Of a stretch of DNA of 37,547 nt, positions 31,218 through 37,400 are shown one piece after another; the first letter of the stretch is position 1; every line of letters begins with the position of its first letter. Both the position numbers and the translations under genes were made by a program. The notes below the pieces were generated by a model that saw only the letters and a list, made by a program, of their open reading frames with translations, had not been told where the DNA came from and made no database searches. Source of the DNA: an uncultured Clostridium sp. (lineage in GTDB: Bacteria > Bacillota > Clostridia > TANB77 > CAG-508); the NCBI GenBank assembly GCA_900556975.1, contig USQZ01000012.1, positions 1-37,547 of the forward strand, written 5' to 3'.

Positions 31218-31268
31218 TAGGTTCATGTGGTGAACTCAAAACGGGGTTTTAGGTTCATGTGGTGAACT
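31218..31268. repeat. Two identical 19-bp palindromic repeats
   Basis: TAGGTTCATGTGGTGAACT occurs at 31218-31236 and 31250-31268, starts 32 bp apart (about three helical turns). Each copy is itself an inverted repeat, GTTCA-N5-TGAAC. They lie directly upstream of the gene at 31291 and look like tandem operators or paired RNA hairpins controlling the operon. Confidence 0.8.
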
Positions 31269-31290
31269 TATGAGGAGGAAAATAATAAAA

Positions 31291-31428
31291 ATGTATGGCG
31301 ATTGGATGCAAAAAGATGAAAAAGTAGAAACAATTAATCAAGAAATAGCAAAAATGTTAGCCAGAATGAATGAAACTTTTGCAATGGCATTAGAAATTTG
31401 CACATATAAAGATAAAAGGTGGGAATAA
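31291..31428 (+). CDS. Small unknown protein
   Basis: 45 residues: MYGDWMQKDEKVETINQEIA then KMLARMNETFAMALEICTYK. Very strong GAGGAGG ribosome binding site. The stop codon overlaps the AUA at which the next frame seems to start. Helical; no family. Confidence 0.6.
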   Translation: MYGDWMQKDEKVETINQEIAKMLARMNETFAMALEICTYKDKRWE

Positions 31429-31919
31429 GGGCAATAACATGTGAACTTAATGAAGGAGATAGAATTTTACGAAAAGCATCATTAGAGTCTTTTGGAAGAA
31501 TAAAAGAAAAAAATAAACAATACGAGAGTTGGCAAATAAGTACATTTGTTAAAGGAAATATTGAAGAATTACGAAAGATAATGCAAGAGTTAGATGTATA
31601 TGAAAAAGCCTTTTTATACTCAATAACACCATATATAAGTTATGAAGATTGTTGCTTAAAGTATGATAATGGCAAGGAATTAGGATTTGATGCTTTAGTG
31701 GAAATATCAGGAATAAGCAAAGGTAAAATATCATCAGTGATTAATGGTTTAGTAGAAAAAGATATACTTTACAAAGGAAAAAATAGTAGAAATGTACAAT
31801 ATTTTGCAAATCCTTGGTTGTTTTGCAAAGGAAATAGAATAAATAAGGTACTAAAGACAATGTTTAAAAATTATGAAATAAGAACAATGGATAAAACAAA
31901 ATGGAAAGATTTGAGGTGA
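31425..31919 (+). CDS. RepL/MarR-like winged-helix protein
   Basis: About 164 residues. A winged-helix core (LGFDALVEISGISKGKISSV then INGLVEKDILYKGK) is followed by the signature NPWLFCKGNRINKVLKTMF, which resembles the Bacillota plasmid replication protein RepL and related phage proteins. It probably binds DNA near its own control region. Translation could begin at GTG 31419 or, with AAGGTGGG as ribosome binding site, at ATA 31425 in an ATAAGG overlap with the previous gene. Confidence 0.65.
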   Translation: MRAITCELNEGDRILRKASLESFGRIKEKNKQYESWQISTFVKGNIEELRKIMQELDVYEKAFLYSITPYISYEDCCLKYDNGKELGFDALVEISGISKGKISSVINGLVEKDILYKGKNSRNVQYFANPWLFCKGNRINKVLKTMFKNYEIRTMDKTKWKDLR

Positions 31920-31924
31920 AAAAT

Positions 31925-32131
31925 ATGTTAATGACAATACTTTTAGTATTAATATTTTTAATAGCAGTAGCAATAATGTATGGCTTAGCAGGATTAGTAT
32001 TATGGGGAATAGGTTCATTTATAGTATGGGCATTTGGAATAGCCTTTACATTTACTTTCTGGCATGGCTTAGCAATAGCTTTTATAATAAGCATATTGAC
32101 AGGAATATTTGGAGGTAAAAATGGAAAATAA
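31925..32131 (+). CDS. Small membrane protein with two transmembrane helices
   Basis: 68 residues from ATG 31925 (GAGGTGA ribosome binding site). MLMTILLVLIFLIAVAIMYG, then GLVLWGIGSFIVWAFGIAFT and HGLAIAFIISILTGIFG give two or three hydrophobic segments. It has no holin signature that I can name, although holin function is possible. Confidence 0.6.
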   Translation: MLMTILLVLIFLIAVAIMYGLAGLVLWGIGSFIVWAFGIAFTFTFWHGLAIAFIISILTGIFGGKNGK

Positions 32132-32303
32132 AATATGTCCATATGTGCAAAATCAACATATACAAATACAAAAGAATATACCAAATAAAGATAATCCAGA
32201 TATAATTGAAAAATATGTTACTACTAATTTCTGGGGTAATGCAGAATGTATTGGAGAAAGATGTGGAGCATATTTTGATGGAAAATGTCATTATAATGGA
32301 TAA
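32121..32303 (+). CDS. Small cysteine-rich protein
   Basis: 60 residues from ATG 32121, overlapping the previous gene by 11 nt with GGAGG in front. Cysteines in MENKICPYVQ, NAECIGERCGAYFDGKCHYN suggest a zinc or iron-sulfur site; this C-x(4)-C pattern resembles phage peptides near tRNA arrays. Function unknown. Confidence 0.6.
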   Translation: MENKICPYVQNQHIQIQKNIPNKDNPDIIEKYVTTNFWGNAECIGERCGAYFDGKCHYNG

Positions 32304-32306
32304 AAA

Positions 32307-32424
32307 TATGTGGTGGCGGAATAGGTAGACGCAATTCATAACAGCTAGAGCCAAATTTATGATAAGAAATGGCGAATGAGCAAAGCTGTACACTCATGTT
32401 ATGTGCAAATCATAACCCACATAA
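32307..32424 (+). tRNA. Aberrant tRNA-like element (Leu-type arms, oversized anticodon region)
   Basis: Acceptor stem TATGTGG/CCACATA, a Leu/Ser-type D arm GCGGAATAGGTAGACGC and a T arm TTATG-TGCAAAT-CATAA are clear, but the anticodon-variable region spans about 65 nt, around 30 nt too long. A normal 5-bp anticodon stem with 7-nt loop cannot be placed; instead a TCATAA/TTATGA stem with a 15-nt loop and an ATGAG/CTCAT arm appear. No CCA is encoded, in contrast to the eight normal neighbours, and the T loop has G instead of T at its second position. Degenerate tRNA, intron-like insertion or specialised tRNA-like RNA. Confidence 0.5.
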
Positions 32425-32430
32425 ATATAT

Positions 32431-32504
32431 GCCTTTTTAGTTTAATGGTAGAACACCGCACTTGTAATGCGGATATGGTAGTTCAATTCTATCAAAAGGC
32501 ACCA
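32431..32504 (+). tRNA. tRNA-Thr (UGU)
   Basis: 74 nt: acceptor GCCTTTT/AAAAGGC, anticodon arm CCGCA-CTTGTAA-TGCGG (anticodon TGT), T arm with TTCAATT, encoded CCA. First canonical tRNA of the phage array. Confidence 0.93.
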
Positions 32505-33087
32505 ATTAAATATATTATTAACCCAGTGTATAACTGCAATATCATGTGGCTGGGAATTATCCAATAAGTAGTCAGACATAAGGATACTTTTGTAAGGTTG
32601 CTTTAAATGTATAGTGATATATGTTTAGAAGATGTAAAAATCAATAATGGATACTGTGCAGGAAATATCGTTTAATAAAGCACTAGAGTTGTCGTAGCAA
32701 TAATAGACGGATACGGTGTATCAATAAGCCTACTGCCAGTCTGTGACAAGATATGGTAATGCTGATTGTAGGTAATGTCAAAACAATGCTATTCCTTGTG
32801 AAGTTGTTGAAAGATAACTATAAGACATAACTAGGTTAAAGTAGCCCAAACAAGGCAAAAAAGGGAAAATCAGTACATATGTAATTTTGGAAGTATTAAA
32901 AGAAAACAATACAAAGAAAAATTATCTGAATGATGGGTGAAATTTAGAAGTAGTCAATCTTCTGTATGCATTGGCATAGGGCAAGAAGTAATGGAGTCGC
33001 TATCCATTGCTCAGACTTGTTCTCATAGTGGCTGAATAATTAAAAAGATATTTTGCTGTAAGGCGAAGGTCTAATAATATATTTAAT
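32505..33087 (+). ncRNA. Large structured non-coding RNA candidate (ROOL/GOLLD-like)
   Basis: The 583-nt stretch between tRNA-Thr and tRNA-Arg has no coding frame and is bounded by a perfect 16-bp complement, ATTAAATATATTATTA (32505-32520) with TAATAATATATTTAAT (33072-33087). Inside are several hairpins: CCCAG/CTGGG (32522/32550), GATAC/GTATC (32710/32718), CCTAC/GTAGG (32729/32768), CCTTGT/ACAAGG (32794/32850), AGAAG/CTTCT (32946/32959), AATGGA/TCCATT (32990/33003). ROOL RNAs are about 580 nt, occur in prophages and often flank tRNAs, so this is a good candidate by size, setting and folding; the sequence itself was not matched to a model. Confidence 0.6.
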
Positions 33088-33095
33088 GTTTATAT

Positions 33096-33169
33096 CGCGA
33101 GTTGGAGAAGTGGTTTCTTGTCGGTCTCCTTAGCCGAAGACGCAGGTTCGACCCCTGCACTCGCAACCA
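33096..33169 (+). tRNA. tRNA-Arg (CCU)
   Basis: 74 nt: acceptor CGCGAGT/ACTCGCA (first pair C-A unpaired), anticodon arm TCGGT-CTCCTTA-GCCGA (anticodon CCT), T arm GCAGG-TTCGACC-CCTGC, encoded CCA. Reads AGG codons. Confidence 0.88.
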
Positions 33170-33234
33170 AGTAGAATGAACTAGAATGATAATTATCTTC
33201 CAGTAGTAGGAAGCATTATAATGTTTCCTTATAT

Positions 33235-33308
33235 CTAGGTATAGTGTAATGGTAGCACGAGTGCCTTGGACGCATTTAGTAGTGGTTCAAATCCATTTAC
33301 CTAGACCA
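33235..33308 (+). tRNA. tRNA-Pro (UGG)
   Basis: 74 nt: acceptor CTAGGTA/TACCTAG, D arm GTGTAATGGTAGCAC, anticodon arm AGTGC-CTTGGAC-GCATT (anticodon TGG), T arm AGTGG-TTCAAAT-CCATT, discriminator A, encoded CCA. Confidence 0.9.
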
Positions 33309-33418
33309 ACAGTATAATAGGACACTTTTCCTTTCGACCTATTATACGAGTGACATGAGTGTCACCTCCTTTCTTTATTACGAACACTACCGTTAATTTA
33401 ATAGTAGTGTTTGAATAT
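33309..33418 (+). other. Hairpin-rich spacer between tRNA genes
   Basis: Three consecutive hairpins: TATAATAGG/CCTATTATA (33313-33346), GTGACA/TGTCAC with TGAG loop (33350-33365), AACACTAC/GTAGTGTT (33383-33411). No frame or promoter is seen. They may be RNA processing sites or an additional small structured RNA. Confidence 0.6.
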
Positions 33419-33494
33419 ACAAGTTTAGTGTAATGTGGTAGCACAACAGTCTCCAAAACTGTATGTAGTGGTTCAAATCCATTAACTTGTGCCA
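33419..33494 (+). tRNA. tRNA-Trp (CCA)
   Basis: 76 nt: acceptor ACAAGTT/AACTTGT, anticodon arm ACAGT-CTCCAAA-ACTGT (anticodon CCA), T arm with TTCAAAT, encoded 3' CCA after discriminator G. Confidence 0.92.
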
Positions 33495-33690
33495 GGATAA
33501 CGGTGCAGATTTCTTCGGAACTGCAGGAGATGAAAACCCCTCCAAATATATTTGAGGATAGAACAGGCAGCTATCACGCCTTATATTGTAAAATGTTCCA
33601 TGCTCGGTTTTCTATGATGGAAAGTAACGCAAGATGGTCAATATAAGGTCTTACAAGAGATGTAGGAGTGTCGCCCTACCAAATATATAA
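33495..33690 (+). ncRNA. Second structured non-coding RNA candidate (~195 nt)
   Basis: Between tRNA-Trp and tRNA-Gln lies a non-coding stretch with five clear helices: TGCAG...CTGCA capped by TTC-TTCG-GAA (33504-33525, a UUCG tetraloop), GGAG/CTCC (33526/33540), a 10-bp long-range helix CCTTATATTG/CAATATAAGG (33579-33588/33639-33648) enclosing TTCCAT/ATGGAA (33596/33617), and GTAGG/CCTAC (33662/33675). The density of pairing and higher G+C than the surroundings argue for a functional RNA. No known class is recognised. Confidence 0.6.
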
Positions 33691-33694
33691 ATAT

Positions 33695-33770
33695 TGCACC
33701 TTAGTTCAAATGGTAGAACACAACACTTTGACTGTTGGGGTTTCAAGTTCGAGTCTTGAAGGTGCATCCA
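33695..33770 (+). tRNA. tRNA-Gln (UUG)
   Basis: 76 nt: acceptor TGCACCT/AGGTGCA, anticodon arm CAACA-CTTTGAC-TGTTG (anticodon TTG), T arm TCAAG-TTCGAGT-CTTGA, encoded CCA. Confidence 0.93.
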
Positions 33771-33828
33771 AATTAAATTCCACAGAATGTGGGGGAATAC
33801 AAAGTTGAGATGATGTATTTCTTTATAT

Positions 33829-33917
33829 GATAGACTAATTCAGGAGGTCTGAAACTTGCCTGCTAAGCAATGTGTACCTTTTATTGGTATGTGTTTCGAG
33901 TACACAGTCTATCGCCA
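33829..33917 (+). tRNA. tRNA-Ser (GCU)
   Basis: 89 nt class II tRNA: acceptor GATAGAC/GTCTATC, anticodon loop CTGCTAA (anticodon GCT) on a TTGC/GCAA stem, long variable arm, T arm TGTGT-TTCGAGT-ACACA, discriminator G, encoded CCA. Confidence 0.9.
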
Positions 33918-33922
33918 AATAT

Positions 33923-34011
33923 GGCACAGTGGCAGAGATGGCTTAATGCGTCAGTCTTGAAAACTGAAAGTCGGAAACGGTTCGTAGGTTCAAATCCTAC
34001 CTGTGTCGCCA
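33923..34011 (+). tRNA. tRNA-Ser (UGA)
   Basis: 89 nt class II tRNA: acceptor GGCACAG/CTGTGTC with one G-U pair, anticodon arm TCAGT-CTTGAAA-ACTGA (anticodon TGA), long variable arm GTCGGAAACGGTTC, T arm GTAGG-TTCAAAT-CCTAC, encoded CCA. Last tRNA of the array. Confidence 0.93.
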
Positions 34012-34026
34012 AAGGAATGAATAAAT

Positions 34027-34278
34027 ATGTCTAGAAGTTATAAAAAATATCCATTATGGAAAGATGAAAGAAGTTGTAAGATTGGCAAAATAACAGCAAA
34101 TAATAAAGTTAGAACATATTTAAAAAGTAATAAAGACATATCAAATGGAAAAGCATATAAAAAAATATTTGAAAGTTGGAATATTTGCGATTGCCATTCA
34201 TCAATAACACTTAAAGGGTGGATACAAAAATATGGTGATATTAAATATAAATGGTATAAGTCATATAAAATGAAATAA
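34027..34278 (+). CDS. Unknown phage protein near tRNAs
   Basis: 83 residues, basic: MSRSYKKYPLWKDERSCKIG then KITANNKVRTYLKSNKDISN. Similar MSRSYKK(N/Y)P-type short proteins are often found in phage and mobile regions. Arg/Lys-rich with Trp and Cys; RNA binding is plausible. It starts 15 nt after tRNA-Ser with no strong ribosome binding site except AAAGGAATG. Confidence 0.65.
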   Translation: MSRSYKKYPLWKDERSCKIGKITANNKVRTYLKSNKDISNGKAYKKIFESWNICDCHSSITLKGWIQKYGDIKYKWYKSYKMK

Positions 34279-34287
34279 GGTGAAATA

Positions 34288-34563
34288 ATGGTTAATGCAG
34301 AAACATATGTAAGAGTATTATTAAAAAAGAACAACATAAAACAAGTAGACTTATTAAACAAAATGAAAGAACTTAAATTATCAGATGATAGAACATTAGT
34401 TAGAAGTAAACTAAATAATGCAATAAATACTAAAATGGGTTATACATGGGCTAGAAGAATTGAAATAGCATTGGATTTACCTGAATACAGTATTGTAAAA
34501 ATGGTAGGAAGACCAACAGAATATGAATGGAAAAAGATAAAGGAGATTGGTAAAAATGTATAA
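34288..34563 (+). CDS. Helix-turn-helix protein
   Basis: 91 residues: a compact domain with VRVLLKKNNIKQVDLLNKMK, KLSDDRTLVRSKLNNAIN and ARRIEIALDLPEYSIV resembles an XRE-like helix-turn-helix used for regulation. AAGGTGAAAT ribosome binding site. It overlaps the next small gene by 8 nt. Confidence 0.6.
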   Translation: MVNAETYVRVLLKKNNIKQVDLLNKMKELKLSDDRTLVRSKLNNAINTKMGYTWARRIEIALDLPEYSIVKMVGRPTEYEWKKIKEIGKNV

Positions 34564-34699
34564 AATGAAATATATTTTTGGACAAACAATAAAATATAAA
34601 GGTTCAATGCACAAAGTAATGGGAATAAGATTTACTTGTGATGGAGTAATGTATAAATTAAGTGGAATAAGAAAATGGGTAAAAGAAAGAGAGATATAA
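34556..34699 (+). CDS. Unknown 47-residue protein
   Basis: MYKMKYIFGQTIKYKGSMHK then VMGIRFTCDGVMYKLSGIRK WVKEREI forms a small beta-rich protein (SH3-like strand pattern). Preceded by AAAGGAGA. It starts inside the previous gene (8-nt overlap) and ends just before the ATG at 34702. Confidence 0.55.
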   Translation: MYKMKYIFGQTIKYKGSMHKVMGIRFTCDGVMYKLSGIRKWVKEREI

Positions 34700-34701
34700 A
34701 G

Positions 34702-34881
34702 ATGAATGTCAATGATGATATTAACGATATTTTAAATAGAATTAAATGTGATGTAATGCAGTTAGTAAAAAATTATAATATTAAAGATATTTCAATATTT
34801 ATAGATGATGGAATAAATTTAGAAAATTTTACAGGGAAAAAGAAACTTGAAGAAAAAATTTCAATTGAATTAACAATATAG
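34702..34881 (+). CDS. Unknown 59-residue acidic protein
   Basis: MNVNDDINDILNRIKCDVMQ then LVKNYNIKDISIFIDDGINL. The ATG at 34702 has a purine-rich leader (GAAAGAGAGATATAAAG); an upstream in-frame ATG at 34675 lies inside the previous gene. Its TAG stop is in the same frame as the terminase, which begins right after it. Confidence 0.55.
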   Translation: MNVNDDINDILNRIKCDVMQLVKNYNIKDISIFIDDGINLENFTGKKKLEEKISIELTI

Positions 34882-34884
34882 GAG

Positions 34885-36445
34885 AATGATAGAAGGCAAG
34901 ACTATAAGCAAGTAATTGAACAAGTAATCAAAATATTAAGAACAAACAAAAAGATTGATGAATATACAAGGCTAGAAATGTGCAATAATTTGTATGTATT
35001 ATTATTGCAATATTTTGATAGCCCAAAAAGAGATGATAAAAACAGACAAGAAATAGAATTACAGGCTTGTAAATATGCTATTACAACTCTAATACCTTTG
35101 ACTGAAAACAGAATTTATAATTGTAGTCAGGAATATATGCCTAAATATTATGAATTGTGGGAAAAGGCTTATGCTTTTGCTGGTAGAAGGTCATTAGAAC
35201 ATTTTATTGATTATATGGAAATGGATATGCCAGTCGAAAGTAGAGTTTTAGCAAATAGAAGAAATGTGCTAAAACCTTTTGTGTTTTTCTTAAATAAATC
35301 GGCATTTGACCCTAAATTGCAATATATAGAAGCATCATTTCCGCCTGGATATGGGAAAAGTTACACCCTTAATATGTTTAGTGCATGGATTTTTGGAATA
35401 GATATAACAAATAGTATTTTGAGGTGGTCTTATTCACAAGAATTGGTATTAGGATTTAGTAGAGCGATACAAAGTGTTATAAAAAATCCTAGATTTAGTG
35501 AAATATTCCCAGAATTTAAAAAGTATGGAGATAAACCATTTGAAAAAGAAAAAGAGTCAGACTGGATACTAAAAGGTAGTGGTTCTCAAAAATCACATAT
35601 AGCAAGAACTAGAGACGGAGCAAGTACAGGTGAAAGAGCGAATAAAGCACTTATATTTGACGATATGACAAAAGGAGCAGAAGAGGCTACTAATAGTGAA
35701 GTTCATAGAAAGATTTATGAGAGCTGGAGTACAGAATGGTTCAACAGAAGAACAGACCCAAGTGTAACATATATATTTGTTGGTACAATGTGGTCACCAG
35801 AAGATATATTAAACCGTACAATGGGAGATATAGAGGCGACACATCAAATGCAACCATGCAAAATAAAAGGTTTTGAAAAGTTTGTTATGGAAGCGACAGA
35901 TGGATACGCAGTCTTTATAAAAGTTCCACTATTGGATGAAAACGATGAAAGTACTTGTCCCCCTGTAATGACAACGGTAGAAGCAAGAAGACTAAGAGAT
36001 ACAACAGACCCGTTCTTATATAGTTGCGTATACCAACAAGAACCAATAGCACCTACAGGGTTAGAATTTGCAGATGATTTATTAAATCATTATGACGAAT
36101 TGCCTAAAAACGAAAAAGGCGAAGATTTGTGCCAAAATTATTGTTTTGCAGTATTAGACCCTGCAAGAAGGGGAAAAGACAATGTTTCAATGCCAATATT
36201 TAAAACGGATGGAATATATTATTACTTTTTTGATTGTATCTTTAAACAAAAGGCAATGACAGATTTATATGATGAAATAGTAGATAAAATAATAGAACAT
36301 AGTATAACAGTATTTGTAGTAGAAAATAATATTGATACATCATTAAAAACATTATTGGAAGAAAAATTGAAAGCAAAGAATTGTTATACTTGCGAGATAA
36401 TAGAGAAATACAATACTATAAAAAAAGAGCAAAGAATAAAAAACA
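34885..36445 (+). CDS. terL: Phage terminase large subunit, 3' end lost at contig join
   Basis: From the ATG at 34978: Walker A SFPPGYGKSY (about 120-129), Walker B ALIFDDM (224-230), coupling motif VGTMWSPED (268-276), and the start of the RNase H-like nuclease domain with DPA (Asp394 in AVLDPARRGKDN) and FVVENN (about 450). It would translocate and cut phage DNA during packaging. The frame is open to 34882, coding NDRRQDYKQVIEQVIKILRT upstream of the ATG, but no ATG, GTG or TTG is found, so the start is uncertain (non-standard start or a one-base error near 34890). After EKYNTIKKEQRIKNN the sequence switches to unrelated DNA and ends 12 codons later; the last catalytic Asp is missing. Confidence 0.88.
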
Positions 36446-36450
36446 ATTCT
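36440..36450. other. Probable contig chimera junction
   Basis: To the left lies AT-rich phage DNA reading into an incomplete terminase; to the right lies more GC-rich DNA with a complete DeoR gene and an atpC end in a different codon style. No tRNA-Leu 3' sequence or other attachment-site duplicate is present at the boundary. Confidence 0.7.
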
Positions 36451-36464
36451 TCACTCTGCTTCTT

Positions 36465-37232
36465 CTATATAATCTTTGTCTGATGTTCTTCTAGTCTTTT
36501 CTTGATTTCCTCTGGAAGTTCCCTCTCACAGATCACGCCTTCTACATCATCAAATGTCGCATATACATAATTTGCTTTAAAATCAAACTTACTGCTTTCC
36601 ATCACAAGATAACACTGACTGCTTTTTTGCACCGCATCATGTTTCATGATTCCATCCTCAGGAACATAGGTCGTGATCACATTATTGGAAAGATCTGCAC
36701 CAACAACACCCATAAAGCAAATATCAAATCGGAAATTTTCCATCATCTGTCTTGTCAGTTCCCCTAAAAAACCGTTCTGGCTGCGATTAAATTCACCGCC
36801 AAGCAAAATAAATTTGACATTCTTTGTTGTTGTAAATAATTCTGCAATATCAAGCATGCAGGTTACAACTGTAACATTCATATCTCGTTCTATGATCTCT
36901 CTGGCAAGTTCGATGTTCGTTGTCGATGTATCAAGAAAGATCATATTTCCATTGTGAATCAATTCCACTGCTTTCTTGGCAATCTTTTGTTTTTCTTTTA
37001 TGTTCTTGTTTTTTCTTGTTGATACGATATTATTATGTCCTGGATGGAGTGTATTACGAAGCACTGCCCCGCCATAAGTTCTCTTTAAGAGATTTTTTGA
37101 TTCCATGCTTGCCAGATCTTTACGAATGCAGTCTTCTGTCACTTCAAATCTTTTGCTTAAATCTTTGACTTTTACTTTTTCATTTTCTTCTAATAAACGT
37201 AATATTTCCTGATGCCGTTCTTCTACAAACAT
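36465..37232 (-). CDS. DeoR-family transcription regulator
   Basis: 255 residues, the usual length. N-terminal DeoR-type winged helix (ERHQEILRLLEENEKVKVKD, then LSKRFEVTEDCIRKDLASME and LKRTYGGA), followed by a DeoR C-terminal sugar-phosphate sensor domain (IFLDTSTTNIELA, LLGGEFNRSQNGFLGE, CFMGVVGAD, then SSKF). It probably controls a sugar-metabolism operon, ligand unknown. Strong AGGAGG ribosome binding site. Codon use is richer in G and C than the rest of the window, in line with a foreign contig part. Confidence 0.93.
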   Translation of the reverse strand: MFVEERHQEILRLLEENEKVKVKDLSKRFEVTEDCIRKDLASMESKNLLKRTYGGAVLRNTLHPGHNNIVSTRKNKNIKEKQKIAKKAVELIHNGNMIFLDTSTTNIELAREIIERDMNVTVVTCMLDIAELFTTTKNVKFILLGGEFNRSQNGFLGELTRQMMENFRFDICFMGVVGADLSNNVITTYVPEDGIMKHDAVQKSSQCYLVMESSKFDFKANYVYATFDDVEGVICERELPEEIKKRLEEHQTKII

Positions 37233-37253
37233 TGTATTTCCTCCTAATATGAT

Positions 37254-37272
37254 ATTATCATCATATCATTTT
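37254..37272. promoter_or_regulatory. Short inverted repeat upstream of the DeoR gene
   Basis: TGATAT-N7-ATATCA lies about 25 bp upstream of the DeoR start codon (sequence TGATATTATCATCATATCA). It could be an autoregulatory operator; the sequence is AT-rich, so chance is possible. Confidence 0.35.
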
Positions 37273-37334
37273 TCAAATAAAATTTCACTTTGAATTTATA
37301 TTTCATAAAACCATAGATATAAAAAGAAAAAGAC

Positions 37335-37376
37335 CACCACTCTGCAAAATCAGAATGAGGATCTTTCTTCTTTTAG
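37335..37376 (-). terminator. Terminator between atpC and the DeoR gene
   Basis: On the reverse strand AAAGATCCTCATTCTG and CAGAGTGGTGGTCTTT form a long imperfect stem with ATTTTG loop, followed by TTCTTTTT. It would end the ATP synthase operon transcript. Confidence 0.7.
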
Positions 37377-37400
37377 CTATATTTATTTTTGAATCAGATG

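Larger units (their letters stand above)
30407..31290. other. Intergenic control region with low-complexity tract
   Basis: No convincing gene in 880 bp. From about 30470 to 30640 runs a degenerate tract of GTATAT/GATATA units, with G far more frequent than C on the + strand. It is followed by three GTAAAG-type units (30650-30680). Beyond it lie a promoter-like element at 30763-30792 with a CTACATTGTAG palindrome, a small hairpin GGAGG/CCTCC at about 30869-30887, the promoter and terminator of a short transcript (30971-31103), and the paired palindromes at 31218-31268. It may be a replication origin or late regulatory region. Confidence 0.55.

Noticed and set aside
32376..32567. 63-residue frame across tRNA-Thr and the large RNA.
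   Set aside because: Overlaps a canonical tRNA and structured RNA; no ribosome binding site.
36440..36480. Right attachment site (attR) of the prophage.
   Set aside because: No copy of the tRNA-Leu 3' sequence is found there, and the break lies within the terminase gene; a contig join is a better explanation.
34675..36483. Stop-codon reassignment (TAG read as Gln) that would fuse the small gene and the terminase.
   Set aside because: TAG ends many genes in the phage directly at a following AGGAG site (for example at 13436, 14246, 17202 and 20734), and no clear suppressor tRNA with CTA anticodon is seen; the CTA in the loop of the aberrant tRNA-like element is in an unusable 15-nt loop.
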